Under the pieces are notes generated by a model. That model saw only the letters and a program-made list of their open reading frames with translations, did not search any database and was not told where the DNA came from. A program made the position numbers and the translations under genes. A DNA stretch of 64,000 bases from a bacterium (GTDB lineage: Bacteria; Desulfobacterota; Binatia; DP-6): contig JAHCID010000002.1 in assembly GCA_026129405.1 (NCBI GenBank), forward strand, positions 1 through 64,000, written 5' to 3'. How positions within the stretch are numbered: the stretch's first letter is position 1; each line of letters starts with the position of its first letter. Shown here piece by piece: positions 43,994 through 52,559 of this stretch.

Positions 43994-44119
43994 TCGAACC
44001 CAGGCGCGGTCGGGGCGCCGCAGAAGGTATACGTCCTGCCGGCCTGCTGGCGTCGGAGGGGTGCAGTTGCGCCTCGAGCGAGCGCGCAAAGGAGAGGGCC
44101 GCTGACCGCCTCCGGCGGC

Positions 44120-44515
44120 CTACCAGACGCACCGCCGCACGTGCCGCGTGATCGCCTCGTCGCAGGTCACGATCCGCGCCTCGAGACGTCGGCTCTGCGC
44201 GATCAGCATGCGGTCGAAGGGGTCATCGTGCGGAATGTCGAGCAGGCCTGCCACGACGGCGTCTTCGGGATCGATCGAGGCGAGCAGGAACCCCCATCGA
44301 TCGTGTAGCTCCGGATAGCGCACCAGGTACTCGTCGACGCCGGTGAGACGTCCCTTGCGTCGCTTGATCGCGATCTCCCACAACGAGGCGGCAGAGACGA
44401 CGATCTGATTGTCGGGTTTGGCGATCGTTCGGCGTGCGGTGCGGCCCAGCTCGGGGGCATCGGCCATCCACCAGAGTAGGGCGCACGTGTCGAGGAGGAA
44501 GGTGCTCACCCCCAC
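44120..44515 (-). CDS. VapC-type PIN toxin
   Basis: 131-aa PIN-domain RNase toxin of the Sll0205-like group: first Asp in FLLDTCALLWW (residue 9), SAASLWEIAIKRRKG with Glu near 47, then DIPHDDPFDRMLIAQSRRL with Asp near 99 and ARIVTCDEAITRH with Asp near 119. All catalytic positions are present. It overlaps the antitoxin gene by 10 bp; a GTG two codons later (44509) would shorten the overlap. It likely cleaves tRNA or rRNA. Confidence 0.9.
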   Translation of the reverse strand: MGVSTFLLDTCALLWWMADAPELGRTARRTIAKPDNQIVVSAASLWEIAIKRRKGRLTGVDEYLVRYPELHDRWGFLLASIDPEDAVVAGLLDIPHDDPFDRMLIAQSRRLEARIVTCDEAITRHVRRCVW

Positions 44516-44727
44516 CGCGAGTCGTCGGGACCGACTCCTCCCAGCACATCCCCAGCGATGCGGCCCCGGAACGTCCCGGGTTTGCGGTCGCCAGGCGGCG
44601 TCACGGCCACCAGCCGAGCGTACGGCTTGCCCGCCTTCGCGATGACGACCTCCTCGCCCCGGTGCGCCCGCTCGAGAAGCTTCGAGAAGTTCGTCTTGGC
44701 CTCGTGGACGTTCGCGATGATCGCCAT
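44506..44727 (-). CDS. Phd/YefM family antitoxin
   Basis: 73 aa. NVHEAKTNFSKLLERAHRGEEVVIAKAGKPYARLV is the full Phd/YefM DNA-binding domain; the rest (TPPGDRKPGTFRGRIAG) is the toxin-wrapping tail, typical for VapB partners of this PIN group. It would repress the shared promoter. The inverted repeat just upstream at 44738-44756 fits its operator. Confidence 0.92.
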   Translation of the reverse strand: MAIIANVHEAKTNFSKLLERAHRGEEVVIAKAGKPYARLVAVTPPGDRKPGTFRGRIAGDVLGGVGPDDSRWG

Positions 44728-44737
44728 GGAGTCAGGT

Positions 44738-44756
44738 TAGTCCACTGATCGGACTA
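44738..44756. promoter_or_regulatory. Operator-like inverted repeat upstream of the Phd-VapC pair
   Basis: TAGTCC (44738-44743) and GGACTA (44751-44756) are complementary arms around 7 nt, ending 11 bp before the antitoxin ATG. This is the expected site for Phd-type autorepression. Confidence 0.55.
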
Positions 44757-45003
44757 GGACAAACGGTCGCCGCCGGGCATCATCGCGAGTCGCCCGCCGC
44801 CGGCCTCGAGTCTTCGGCATCTATCGTTGCGGCACCAGCACCACCGGACGGGTGGTCCGCTTCGAGTCGACCGACGAGCTGCTGCTGCGCTGGACCCTGA
44901 CGGCGATCGGAGCCGCAAGCCGCTGAACGGACGCGCCAACGCGAGAACGAGGAGGGACGATCCGATGATTCGCAGGGCACACGGTTACTGACTCCTCGCC
45001 GGC

Positions 45004-46041
45004 ATGGCGAGCACCGCACTTCTCCTGGCGGGAGCCCACCCCGCCGCCGCGACGTTCGCGGTCACGGTCAGCGGCAAGACCACGACGGTCACCCAGCTCG
45101 ACGCCGACCTCGTGGTGGCGACGCGCATGCCCGACGGCGGTCTGCTGGTGAGCGTCAGCGGCTCGCTGCTGTCCTCCCCGCCGCCGACCAACCCGATCCT
45201 CCGCAGCCCCGCCACGTCGACGGCGGTGGCGGCGATGGTCCTCGCGCTCGACTCGGCGCTCCCGGGATCGCTGACGCTCGATCTCCCCGGTGAAGCCGAC
45301 GTGACGATTCCCGGCACTGCCGCGACGATCGGCGGGTCGCTCAAGGTGCGGGGCGGGGCGGCCGCCGCGCAGACCGTGCGGATCGGCCTCGCGGGGGAGC
45401 CCGTGACGATCAAGCGAGACGCGACCGTCGATCTCGGCGGCGCCTTCGACCAGCTCGTCATGGGCGAGGACTTCCACGCGGCTCGTTCGCTCAGCCTCGA
45501 GGGCATCGACGATCTCGACGCAGGGACTGTGCAGGTCGATCGAAGCCTGAAGATCGACTCGACGCGCGACGGAGATGCCGTCGACGTCAAGGTGAGCCAC
45601 CTCGAGGTGGGTACGTCGTTCACCTTCCGGAGCGCGGCGCGCGCGTACCTGTACGTCGGGCAGGGCTCGGTCGGCCGCAACACGACGATCGACTTCAGCG
45701 CCGGAGACATTGCCACGGGCTACGCTTTCTTCAGCACCGGCGGGAACTCTCTCACGGCGTCCTCCCGGGCGGGCCTGTCGACCTTTCTCGGCCTCGGCCG
45801 CTACGGCCTCGCCACCGTGAAGGGCTCCGTCACCGTGACCATGCTCGGGGCCGCTCCGAATTCATCCTCGCGAAGGCGTGCTCGCGGGGACCACATCGAG
45901 GAGAGGGGGAGCGAGCACGCCTCCACCTACCTGCACGCGATCACGCCCCTCCCGTTCGGCGCCGCGCAGCGCGGCGAGGGCGATCCCGGCAGGCCGAGCA
46001 CGGTGCGCCCGCAGTCCTCGCTCGGGTTCCCGGTGCGATAG
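45004..46041 (+). CDS. Secreted beta-rich protein with damaged N terminus
   Basis: 345 aa as read from ATG 45004. The likely original start is ATG 44965, which has GGAGGGA 8 nt upstream and begins MIRRAHGY, but a TGA at 44989-44991 interrupts it inside the signal peptide. Reading through would give a normal exported-protein leader ending GAHPAAA. The rest is a repetitive beta-helix-like sequence (VTVSGKTTTVTQLDADLVV; SLKVRGGAAAAQTV; RSLSLEGIDDLDAGTVQV). The last 115 bp overlap the convergent gene and are basic and unlike the rest, so a frameshift near 45850 is also possible. Possibly a pseudogene. Confidence 0.55.
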   Translation: MASTALLLAGAHPAAATFAVTVSGKTTTVTQLDADLVVATRMPDGGLLVSVSGSLLSSPPPTNPILRSPATSTAVAAMVLALDSALPGSLTLDLPGEADVTIPGTAATIGGSLKVRGGAAAAQTVRIGLAGEPVTIKRDATVDLGGAFDQLVMGEDFHAARSLSLEGIDDLDAGTVQVDRSLKIDSTRDGDAVDVKVSHLEVGTSFTFRSAARAYLYVGQGSVGRNTTIDFSAGDIATGYAFFSTGGNSLTASSRAGLSTFLGLGRYGLATVKGSVTVTMLGAAPNSSSRRRARGDHIEERGSEHASTYLHAITPLPFGAAQRGEGDPGRPSTVRPQSSLGFPVR

Positions 46042-47207
46042 AGCTCCACTTCCACCGCATAGGGCGGCGGGCCGGCGTCGTCCGGGAGCACGCCCTGCGG
46101 GATGGCGACGCGCACGTCCCAGACGTTCGGATCGCGACGGGACGGGCCCATCTGCATGCGCGCCACCTGCGTGAGGGTGGTGCCCCGGTTGACGAACGTC
46201 CAGCGGGTGCCCTTCTGCTTCCATTCGAAGGGCGGGCCGCTGACGGTCGTGCCGGGGATCCGCTCGGCGACGATCGCCCGGCCGGTCGCGTCGCGCAGCG
46301 TGACGATCTTGTCCAGGAACTGGGGATCGAACTGCGGGTTGTGGAACGGCGTCCCCGGCGGGAGGCGCACGCCGGCCCGGAGCTTCAGGAAGTCCTTGCG
46401 CCCCGGCTGGAAGCTGCCGAAGCGGAGCGTGACCTTCTCGAGCGGCCCGCCGAGGCAGAAGTCGCAGCCGTCGAGGATGCCGTCACCGTCGACGTCGGGC
46501 TCGGTGGGCGAGGTCGGCGGCGGACATGACGACGAGACGCCGTCGCAGACCTCGGCCGTGTCGCATGCGTTCTCCGGCAGCCGGCAGAGCGTGCCGGCAG
46601 GCTTCAGGTGCTGGACGCAGGTGCCGGCCCCGTCACACGAGGCACCCGCGGTGCAGGCGGCGCCGTCGGAGGCACACGTCCATCCGGACGGGCGCGGCGT
46701 GCAGAGCTCCGTGCAGCAATCTCCACCGCTCGCGCCTTCGTCGCACTGCTCGCCGTCGTCGACGACGCCGTTGCCGCACGTCTCGGGCAGGCGCACGGCC
46801 TCGAGCGGCCCGCTGATGTTGAAACAGCTCCGCGTCGGTTGGACGGACTCCTGAAACGTGCCGGTGAACGTCTGTCCGTCCGCCGCCACGACGGCGTCGA
46901 TGGACCAGGGGATGATGATGACCTGGCCGGTGAAGATGTTGAAGCAGGAGCCCTGACCGTCCAGGTGGAGGGCGCCGCTGAGCGGATCGACCGTGCCGCC
47001 GGAGTACCCGGACGGCGGCTCGACCGTCACGGCGGAGCCCGCCTGCACGAGCGTGAACAGGCTTTCGTACGTGAACCCGAAGGTGGTCTCGTGCTGGGTC
47101 ACCTTCCATCGTCCGGTGACGTCGATCTGCGCGACTGCCGGGGCGGCCCACAGGCCTGCCATGAGCGCCATCGAGAGCAAGCGGACGATCGGCGAGACGG
47201 TGCGCAT
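45927..47207 (-). CDS. Secreted Cys-rich repeat protein
   Basis: 426 aa. Signal peptide at 1-27 (LLSMALMAGLWAAPAVAQ). Residues 28-150 form a lipocalin-like or beta domain (ITGRWKV-type start, FTGTFQESV). A Cys-rich segment follows: CGNGVVDDGEQCDEG, CCTELCTPRPSGWTC and a CRLPENACDTAEVCDG block like those in myxobacterial and related surface proteins. A short calcium-binding-type DVDGDGILDGCDFC follows, then a C-terminal beta domain ending CR. It is probably an extracellular or outer-membrane protein of unknown role. The start at 47207 is preferred because GGGGGGAGT precedes it. Confidence 0.8.
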   Translation of the reverse strand: MRTVSPIVRLLSMALMAGLWAAPAVAQIDVTGRWKVTQHETTFGFTYESLFTLVQAGSAVTVEPPSGYSGGTVDPLSGALHLDGQGSCFNIFTGQVIIIPWSIDAVVAADGQTFTGTFQESVQPTRSCFNISGPLEAVRLPETCGNGVVDDGEQCDEGASGGDCCTELCTPRPSGWTCASDGAACTAGASCDGAGTCVQHLKPAGTLCRLPENACDTAEVCDGVSSSCPPPTSPTEPDVDGDGILDGCDFCLGGPLEKVTLRFGSFQPGRKDFLKLRAGVRLPPGTPFHNPQFDPQFLDKIVTLRDATGRAIVAERIPGTTVSGPPFEWKQKGTRWTFVNRGTTLTQVARMQMGPSRRDPNVWDVRVAIPQGVLPDDAGPPPYAVEVELYRTGNPSEDCGRTVLGLPGSPSPRCAAPNGRGVIACR

Positions 47208-47391
47208 CAGTGACTCCCCCCAGGCACTCGCGGTATCGCAGCGCATGCGGCGGCGTCAACGGGAAGCAAGCAAAACCGATGACGCGGCGCGCGCGCAGGC
47301 GCGTGATCACTCGTGTCGCGGTCCTGCGATCGGACCCGGCGCCCACGCCCGGCGCGCCGGATACACGCCTGGGCGAGCGTGGCGCCGGCGA

Positions 47392-48573
47392 TCAGCGCAC
47401 GACGCCGGCGAGCCAGGCGAGGAGCCGTGCATCCTCGCCCGCCCCCGCGAGGAACGATACGCCCACCGGTGCGCCGTCGACCATGCCGGCGGGCACGGTC
47501 ACCTGCGGTAGACGCCCGATGCTGGCGAACGTCTGCAGCGTGAGCGTCGGCGTCATGTAGGCGTCGTCGGTGCGGTCGCCGAAGGGATGGCCCTTGCGCG
47601 GCGGCGGCGCCGAGGTCGTGGGGATGCAGAGGAGCCGTCCGTCGGCGAGCGCGCCGCCGAGCCGCGCCGCCAGCCGCTCGCGGAGCGCCACGCGCTCGCC
47701 GAGCCGCGCGCGATCGACCTGGTCGAGCAGCCGGAAGTTGGCGGCGATCAGGTCGCCGAACTGCGGCCGAGCCGACGCCACCCAGCTGCCGAGCGACGCC
47801 GCGATCTCGGCCCACTGGAGCTGACAGTGGGTCGCGAGCCAGGTCGCCGGATTGCGGCCCTCGGAGCCCACGAGGTCGGCCAGTCCGACCTCCTCGGCGT
47901 GCACGCCGTGCGTCGCCAGCCAGGCGCGCCCGGCGTCGAGGACGCCCGGCTCGGCGAGCGTCCAGGCTTCGCGCACCAGCGCGACCCGCGGCGACGGGCC
48001 GGCGGGACGATCCTCGAGCCCGGCGAGGACCCGCATGGCGCGCGCCAGGGTCGGAAGATCGCGCGCCATCGCCCCCACCGTGTCGAAGCTCGGCGCGAAC
48101 GGCATGACGCCCGCCAGGGAGACGCGATCGTGCGTCGGCCGCATGCCGAAGACGCCGCAGCTCGCTGCCGGCACACGCACCGAGCCGGTCGTGTCGGTGC
48201 CGAGGCCGACGTCGCACTCGCCGCCCGCCACCGCCGACGCCGAGCCGCTCGACGACCCGCCGGGGATGCGATCGGGCGCCGCGGGGTTCCGCGGCGTGCC
48301 GTAGTGGGCGTTCTCGCCGATGATGCTGAACGCCAGCTCGTCGCTGATCGTCTTGCCGACGAGGCGCGCGCCCGCCGCCAGCAGCAGCTCGACGGCGACG
48401 GCGTGCGCCACCGCCGGCGGATGCGTCTCGCGCCAGCGCGGGTTGCCGCAGCCCGTCCGATGCCCGGCGACGTCGATCAGGTCCTTCACGGCCAAGCGGA
48501 GACCGTCGAGCGTCCCGCTGCCCGTCGGCGCGACGGTGAAGCGCTCGATGAAGGCGTCGGTGGCCGTTTCCAC
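47392..48573 (-). CDS. Amidase signature family hydrolase
   Basis: 393 aa. The Ser-cisSer-Lys triad is visible: Lys30 in AVKDLIDVAG, the GGSSSGSA loop at 105-112 and the nucleophile Ser131 in TDTTGSVRVPA. The C-terminal FASIGRLPQVTVPAG block is typical. It is somewhat shorter than GatA (about 480 aa), so a catabolic amidase is more likely than Glu-tRNA amidotransferase. The start is GTG 48573 (METATDAF). Divergent from DUF488. Confidence 0.9.
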   Translation of the reverse strand: METATDAFIERFTVAPTGSGTLDGLRLAVKDLIDVAGHRTGCGNPRWRETHPPAVAHAVAVELLLAAGARLVGKTISDELAFSIIGENAHYGTPRNPAAPDRIPGGSSSGSASAVAGGECDVGLGTDTTGSVRVPAASCGVFGMRPTHDRVSLAGVMPFAPSFDTVGAMARDLPTLARAMRVLAGLEDRPAGPSPRVALVREAWTLAEPGVLDAGRAWLATHGVHAEEVGLADLVGSEGRNPATWLATHCQLQWAEIAASLGSWVASARPQFGDLIAANFRLLDQVDRARLGERVALRERLAARLGGALADGRLLCIPTTSAPPPRKGHPFGDRTDDAYMTPTLTLQTFASIGRLPQVTVPAGMVDGAPVGVSFLAGAGEDARLLAWLAGVVR

Positions 48574-48783
48574 GCCCGAGCCCTACGCCATCGTCCCGCG
48601 GCGCGCGAGCGCCGGCGGGCTGCCTTTCGTTTCGCCGACGTGCGCGAAAGGGCGCCTCGGGAAGCCGTACCTCGCCTGCCTGCGCGATCGGTCCGGCAAC
48701 GAGCCCTGCAGGCCGCATCGCATGCGCCGAGCGACCGGCGCCGCGCGCATCTCCCTGCGCACGCATCTGCTACACTCGCGGAC

Positions 48784-49326
48784 GTGGTCGTCCACACGAT
48801 CGGCCATTCCACCCGCGCGCTCGACGACTTTCTCGCACTGCTCGCCGCGCACGGCATCCGCGCCGTTGCCGACGTCCGACGGCACCCCGGTTCGCGCCGG
48901 CATCCGCACTTCGCCCGCGACGCGCTCGCGACGTCGCTGGCGGAGCGTGGGTTCGGGTACGATTGGATGCCGGAGCTGGGCGGCCGCCGCCGCGCGCAGC
49001 CCGACTCGCCGCATCGTGCCTGGCGTGAGGAGAGCTTCCGCGCCTACGCCGATCACATGGACGGCACCGAGTTTCGGGACGCGCTCGCGACCCTGCTCGC
49101 GAACGCCGAGCGGCGTTCGACGGCGATCATGTGCGCCGAGGCCGTGCCGTGGCGCTGCCATCGCCGGCTCATCGCCGACGCGCTCCTCGCCCGCGGCGTC
49201 GAAGTGCGGCACGTCGTGGGGCCCGGGACGCCGAAGATCCACACCCTGACCAGACACGCGCGGCTCGACGGCGAGCGCGTCGTGTACGACGCCGGCCAGC
49301 CGGACCTGCCGGCGCTGGGACGCTGA
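48784..49326 (+). CDS. DUF488 family protein
   Basis: 180 aa with the DUF488 pattern: VVHTIGHSTRALDDFLALL at the N terminus, VADVRRHPGSRRHPHF at 28-43, YDWMPELGGRR near 59, then a Cys motif region AIMCAEAVPWRCHRRLIAD near 112 and GVEVRHVVGPG. The conserved Cys-x(6-8)-CHR block suggests metal or redox chemistry; the function of the family is unproven. The start GTG 48784 is 3 residues before TIGHS, as usual for the family. Confidence 0.88.
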   Translation: MVVHTIGHSTRALDDFLALLAAHGIRAVADVRRHPGSRRHPHFARDALATSLAERGFGYDWMPELGGRRRAQPDSPHRAWREESFRAYADHMDGTEFRDALATLLANAERRSTAIMCAEAVPWRCHRRLIADALLARGVEVRHVVGPGTPKIHTLTRHARLDGERVVYDAGQPDLPALGR

Positions 49327-49777
49327 CGCTCGCCGAGAACACACGGCAGATCGGGCGCCCCGTCTCCACCTTCCTGGCGGCGGGCTTCACGCGCCCGGTC
49401 GCCGCGCATGCGGCGCGCAAGCACCCGACTTCGGACGCGCTCATGCAGATCGTCTCGCCCGTCGGCAAGCGGGTACCTGCGCATCCCCCACGCGAACGTG
49501 CTCGTATCGTTCGGGGTGGCCGAAGGCGTCCTCCCGACCGACGACGTTTCGCGCGCATGGGGCGCCGGAATCCGCCCGCCGACTTTGTGCCGATCACCGA
49601 CGCCTCGTGGCGTTCGCGGTACCGGCCGATTCGAATGCGTGCACGCCGCTCGGCCCGATCAACCTCGAGAGCTTCGATCAGCTGACGTTCTGAATCGCCC
49701 GCTCCGACGTACGTCGCGTTGCGCGCCGCCGTGCGGCGGTCGGCGATCAGCGCACCGACGCCGTCCGAGCGCCCCCC
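49327..49777. other. Intergenic stretch with gene remnants
   Basis: About 450 bp between DUF488 and the MpaB-type gene. It holds no intact gene; coding-like fragments in successive frames are described in the next entry. Confidence 0.45.
49443..49693 (+). pseudogene. Frameshifted remnant of an unknown protein
   Basis: Three protein-like pieces follow each other, each one base out of frame with the last: MQIVSPVG at 49443, then GYLRIPHANVLVSFGVAEG with LPTDDVSRAWGAGI, then DHRRLVAFAVPADSNACT with PLGPINLESFDQLTF before TGA 49691-49693. Joined, they make one plausible C-terminal domain of a secreted or beta-rich protein. I cannot name the family. The two +1 shifts argue for decay. Confidence 0.4.
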
Positions 49778-51088
49778 TCAGCCGCGGTAGGTCGACGGGT
49801 CGGTGGTGTACTCGGGCCGGCCGTAGGCGGCGAGGCGCTTGCCGACGAGGCGGACCGTGTAGCCGTCGACCGCGTTGCGCAGGAGGGGCAGGCGGCTCGC
49901 GAGACGAACGCCCGTGAAGCGCCCGAGGATGAACGGCGCCGTGAGCGCGACGCGGGCGAAGTCGGCAGCGCGGATCGGCACGCCCATGGCGGCGGCGGCC
50001 TTGCGGTCACCACCGCGGAAGCCGAGCAGGAACATCTTGCTCCAGCTCTTCTCGACGGCGTCGAAGGCGCGATCGAACGGGGTCCGCGTCGGCCGCAGGT
50101 ACGCCTCCATCGTCGCGCCGACGAGGGCGTGGCAGGTCGTGTCGAAGTCGTCCCGCAGACAGGCGGCGCGCGCGTGTACCACGCGGATGACGTCGTCCTG
50201 TGTCGCTGGCAGCAGCTCCTCGGGCAGCCCGAGCAGGTAGGCGCGGTAGCGGCTGAATTCGAGCATGACGCGCTCGCGTGCGTCGAAGGTGGTGCGGCCG
50301 CGGCGGCGGGCGCGCATCGCTAGCAGGTAGACGTTGACCATGCCGGCGGGCACCTGATCGATCTGCGGGACGGGCACGCCGTAGACGTCGACGTCCCAGC
50401 GATCGGAGCGGGTCAGCGCGTTGAAGCGGACGATCGAGTGCATCAGCCGCACCATCGCGGCCGCCTCGAAGCCGGCCTGGTGGCGATCCAGCGCGCCGGG
50501 CAGGGTGGTGACGGCGAAGAAGCTCGCCGTCTCGTTGATGCGGAAGGCCGCGCGGCGCTCCGAGAGCGCGCCGGTGAGCGCCATGGGGAGCGCGGCATAG
50601 CTGTTGAGGAACGTCGCCAGGAACGCGCCGCGGATGAGGAACGGCGAGAGGTAGGCCGCGCTCACGCGCAGGTGGCGAGCGCCTTCTTCGACGAGGTCCA
50701 TGTCGAGCCAGGTGGGCCTGGCCTCCATCGACGCGATCAGCGCGCGCAGCTCGTCGGGGGCGCCCGGGACGCATTCGACGCCCTCGCGGCACGCCTGGCG
50801 CAGCATGCCGACGAGCTCCTGCAGGCCATAGCGCCCGAGCAGCGCGGCGTAGCGGTCGGCGACGACGTCGCCCAGCATCGTGGTCGAGCGGACGAGCTCG
50901 ACCGCGCGCTCGTCGTCGAGGAGCGGCCGGCGCGGGGCGACCCACGCGGGCAGCGCCGACCTGTCGGCCGGGTCGCGCGTGAAGCGGAACGGGGTCTTGT
51001 CGAAGTCGATCTTGCCGTAGACGGCGGGAAGCGCGGTGCGCTGGCTGCGAGCGCGTTCCGCGAGCGCGGGGTAGTGCACGAGTTGCAT
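49778..51088 (-). CDS. DUF2236 / MpaB-type oxygenase
   Basis: 436 aa of the ER-bound oxygenase MpaB / latex-clearing-protein-like superfamily (DUF2236). Family blocks include SAAYLSPFLIRGAFLATFLN near 150, a central VRLMHSIVRFNAL (near 218, with haem-region His) and WDVDVYGVPVPQIDQVPAG. Relatives use haem b to cleave or oxidise hydrophobic substrates such as polyisoprene or meroterpenes. No signal peptide seen. Divergent from a TetR regulator gene with a shared operator, so it is probably induced by its substrate. Confidence 0.82.
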   Translation of the reverse strand: MQLVHYPALAERARSQRTALPAVYGKIDFDKTPFRFTRDPADRSALPAWVAPRRPLLDDERAVELVRSTTMLGDVVADRYAALLGRYGLQELVGMLRQACREGVECVPGAPDELRALIASMEARPTWLDMDLVEEGARHLRVSAAYLSPFLIRGAFLATFLNSYAALPMALTGALSERRAAFRINETASFFAVTTLPGALDRHQAGFEAAAMVRLMHSIVRFNALTRSDRWDVDVYGVPVPQIDQVPAGMVNVYLLAMRARRRGRTTFDARERVMLEFSRYRAYLLGLPEELLPATQDDVIRVVHARAACLRDDFDTTCHALVGATMEAYLRPTRTPFDRAFDAVEKSWSKMFLLGFRGGDRKAAAAMGVPIRAADFARVALTAPFILGRFTGVRLASRLPLLRNAVDGYTVRLVGKRLAAYGRPEYTTDPSTYRG

Positions 51089-51097
51089 TCTTACAGG

Positions 51098-51110
51098 TGG
51101 TAAGTTACCA
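51098..51110. promoter_or_regulatory. TetR operator candidate between divergent genes
   Basis: TGGTAA-G-TTACCA, a perfect 6+1+6 palindrome, lies 9 bp from the MpaB ATG and 11 bp before the tetR ATG. This is where a TetR repressor would control both genes. Confidence 0.6.
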
Positions 51111-51121
51111 GGTCAACGACG

Positions 51122-51817
51122 ATGGGCATGCGCAAGCGGCTGAGCGCGACGGAGCGCCGGGAGCAGATCCTCGACGTCACGCACGCGATCGTCGACGCCG
51201 AGGGCTTCCACGCGGCCACCCCGGGCCGGATCGCCGGCGCTGCGCGCATCACGCGCCCCGTGCTGTACCAGCAGTTCGGCGACCTGGCGGGCGTGTTCGT
51301 CGCGCTGATCGACCGCGAGGGCACGCGGGCCTCCGCGCAGTTCGTCGCCGCGATCGGGCGCCCCGGCTCGCTGGCGAGCACGTTCGAAGGCGTGCTCGAC
51401 GCGCTCGATGCGCATCCCGCGACGTGGCGCTTGTTCCTCGTCCCGCCGGAGGGCGCGCCGCCGGCCCTGCACGAGCGACTCGCCGCCGCGCAGCGCAACG
51501 TCCACCGCTACCTCGAGGGGGAGCTGCGCCGCCGGTTCCCCGACCTCGCCGACCCCGACTATACGGCGCGGCTCCTGCAGGCGGCGGGACGCGAGCTGCT
51601 GCGGCTGCGCCTCGTCGACGCGAAGCACGCGACGAACGCGCGGCTGGGGGCGCTCGTGCGCGACCTCGGTGCGTGCCTCCTCAGGGGGACGGGAACGCCG
51701 CCGCCAGCTCGCGCGCCAGGTCCACGTAGAACGTCTGCATGCGATGCTCGAGTGCCTCGCGCCGCTCCCCGCTCGGGGGCGAGAACGGTGGGACGAGGTC
51801 CAGCCCCAGGTCGGTGA
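51122..51817 (+). CDS. TetR family transcriptional regulator
   Basis: 231 aa. The N-terminal helix-turn-helix is clear: RREQILDVTHAIVDAEGFHA, then AGAARITRPVLYQQFGDLAGVF at 38-60. The C-terminal ligand-binding part is helical to about residue 195; the last 35 residues are Pro/Arg-rich and overlap the convergent lipase gene by 137 bp, so the tail may be a readthrough extension. It likely represses itself and the MpaB oxygenase via the palindrome at 51098. Start 51122; ATG 51128 is an alternative. Confidence 0.88.
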   Translation: MGMRKRLSATERREQILDVTHAIVDAEGFHAATPGRIAGAARITRPVLYQQFGDLAGVFVALIDREGTRASAQFVAAIGRPGSLASTFEGVLDALDAHPATWRLFLVPPEGAPPALHERLAAAQRNVHRYLEGELRRRFPDLADPDYTARLLQAAGRELLRLRLVDAKHATNARLGALVRDLGACLLRGTGTPPPARAPGPRRTSACDARVPRAAPRSGARTVGRGPAPGR

Positions 51818-52547
51818 CGTGCCACCAGCCGAGCTGGTTCAGGTGGTCCGCATCGAGCACCGGGTGCTGGAGATACTCCGGACGCCAGGTCGCCGAGGTC
51901 ACGGACACCAGGCCGTCGTTGTCGCCCTCGTACGCCTGGATGACGGCCCAGGAGTCGCGCAGCGGCGTGAAGACCCGTGCCTGCTCCTGCGCGCCCGCGA
52001 TCGTGCGGAAGCGAACCCCGCAGCCGCGCTCGAAGTCGGCGGCGAGCTGGTCGAACGCGCGGCAGCTGGTGGTCGTCAGGTCGCGGAAGCCGTCGAGGTC
52101 GTCGATGCGCAGGAGTGCCAGGATGACGAGGAGCGGCCGCGCCGGCTCGAGGGCGACGTCGGCGAACGACGTGCCCAGGTGCGGTGTGCCGATCGTCGTC
52201 AGCGACGCGACCTTGTCGTGGATCGCGTCGCCGCGATGCTCGTAGAGCATGTGGCGGGCATCGAGTCCGCCCATGCTGTGGCCGATGATGTGCACCTTGG
52301 GAGCGCCGGCCTCGCGGAGGACGCGCTCCACGTCCTCGCGCAGCGCGGTGGCGCGATCGTGGACTCCCCTGGCCCACGGGACGTTCCCGTGGTGCGCCGA
52401 GAACCCCTCGCGCGTGAGCGTGCTGCGGATCAGCCGCCAGTAGTGCCTGCAGTCGCTCCGGCCATTGTCGTGCAGGGGCACGGTGTGCGCCAGGAGGATG
52501 TCGAACCGGCAGATGCCGTGCGCGAGGATGATCGGATACGTGCCCAT
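51681..52547 (-). CDS. Alpha/beta-hydrolase lipase (triacylglycerol lipase type)
   Basis: 288 aa. It begins YPIILAHGICRFD, the oxyanion HG motif of Pseudomonas/Burkholderia-type lipases. The nucleophile Ser91 lies in IIGHSMGGLDARHML, followed by LTTIGTPHLGTSFAD. The Asp is in EGDNDGLVSV near 213 and His in DADHLNQLGWW near 235. No signal peptide at the annotated start, so cytosolic or exported with a partner. It follows the unknown 309-aa gene by 12 bp. Confidence 0.88.
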   Translation of the reverse strand: MGTYPIILAHGICRFDILLAHTVPLHDNGRSDCRHYWRLIRSTLTREGFSAHHGNVPWARGVHDRATALREDVERVLREAGAPKVHIIGHSMGGLDARHMLYEHRGDAIHDKVASLTTIGTPHLGTSFADVALEPARPLLVILALLRIDDLDGFRDLTTTSCRAFDQLAADFERGCGVRFRTIAGAQEQARVFTPLRDSWAVIQAYEGDNDGLVSVTSATWRPEYLQHPVLDADHLNQLGWWHVTDLGLDLVPPFSPPSGERREALEHRMQTFYVDLARELAAAFPSP

Positions 52548-52559
52548 GGCGCGATCTCC

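Noticed and set aside
43981..44000. Minus-strand GGGTTCGAGTC resembling a tRNA T-arm
   Set aside because: The T-stem does not pair beyond one base, no anticodon or acceptor arm is present, and the segment is the edge of the hairpin repeat array.
49778..51088. True rubber oxygenase (Lcp)
   Set aside because: Only general DUF2236 blocks are visible, no signal peptide is seen and the specific Lcp residues cannot be verified, so only the MpaB-type family name is used.
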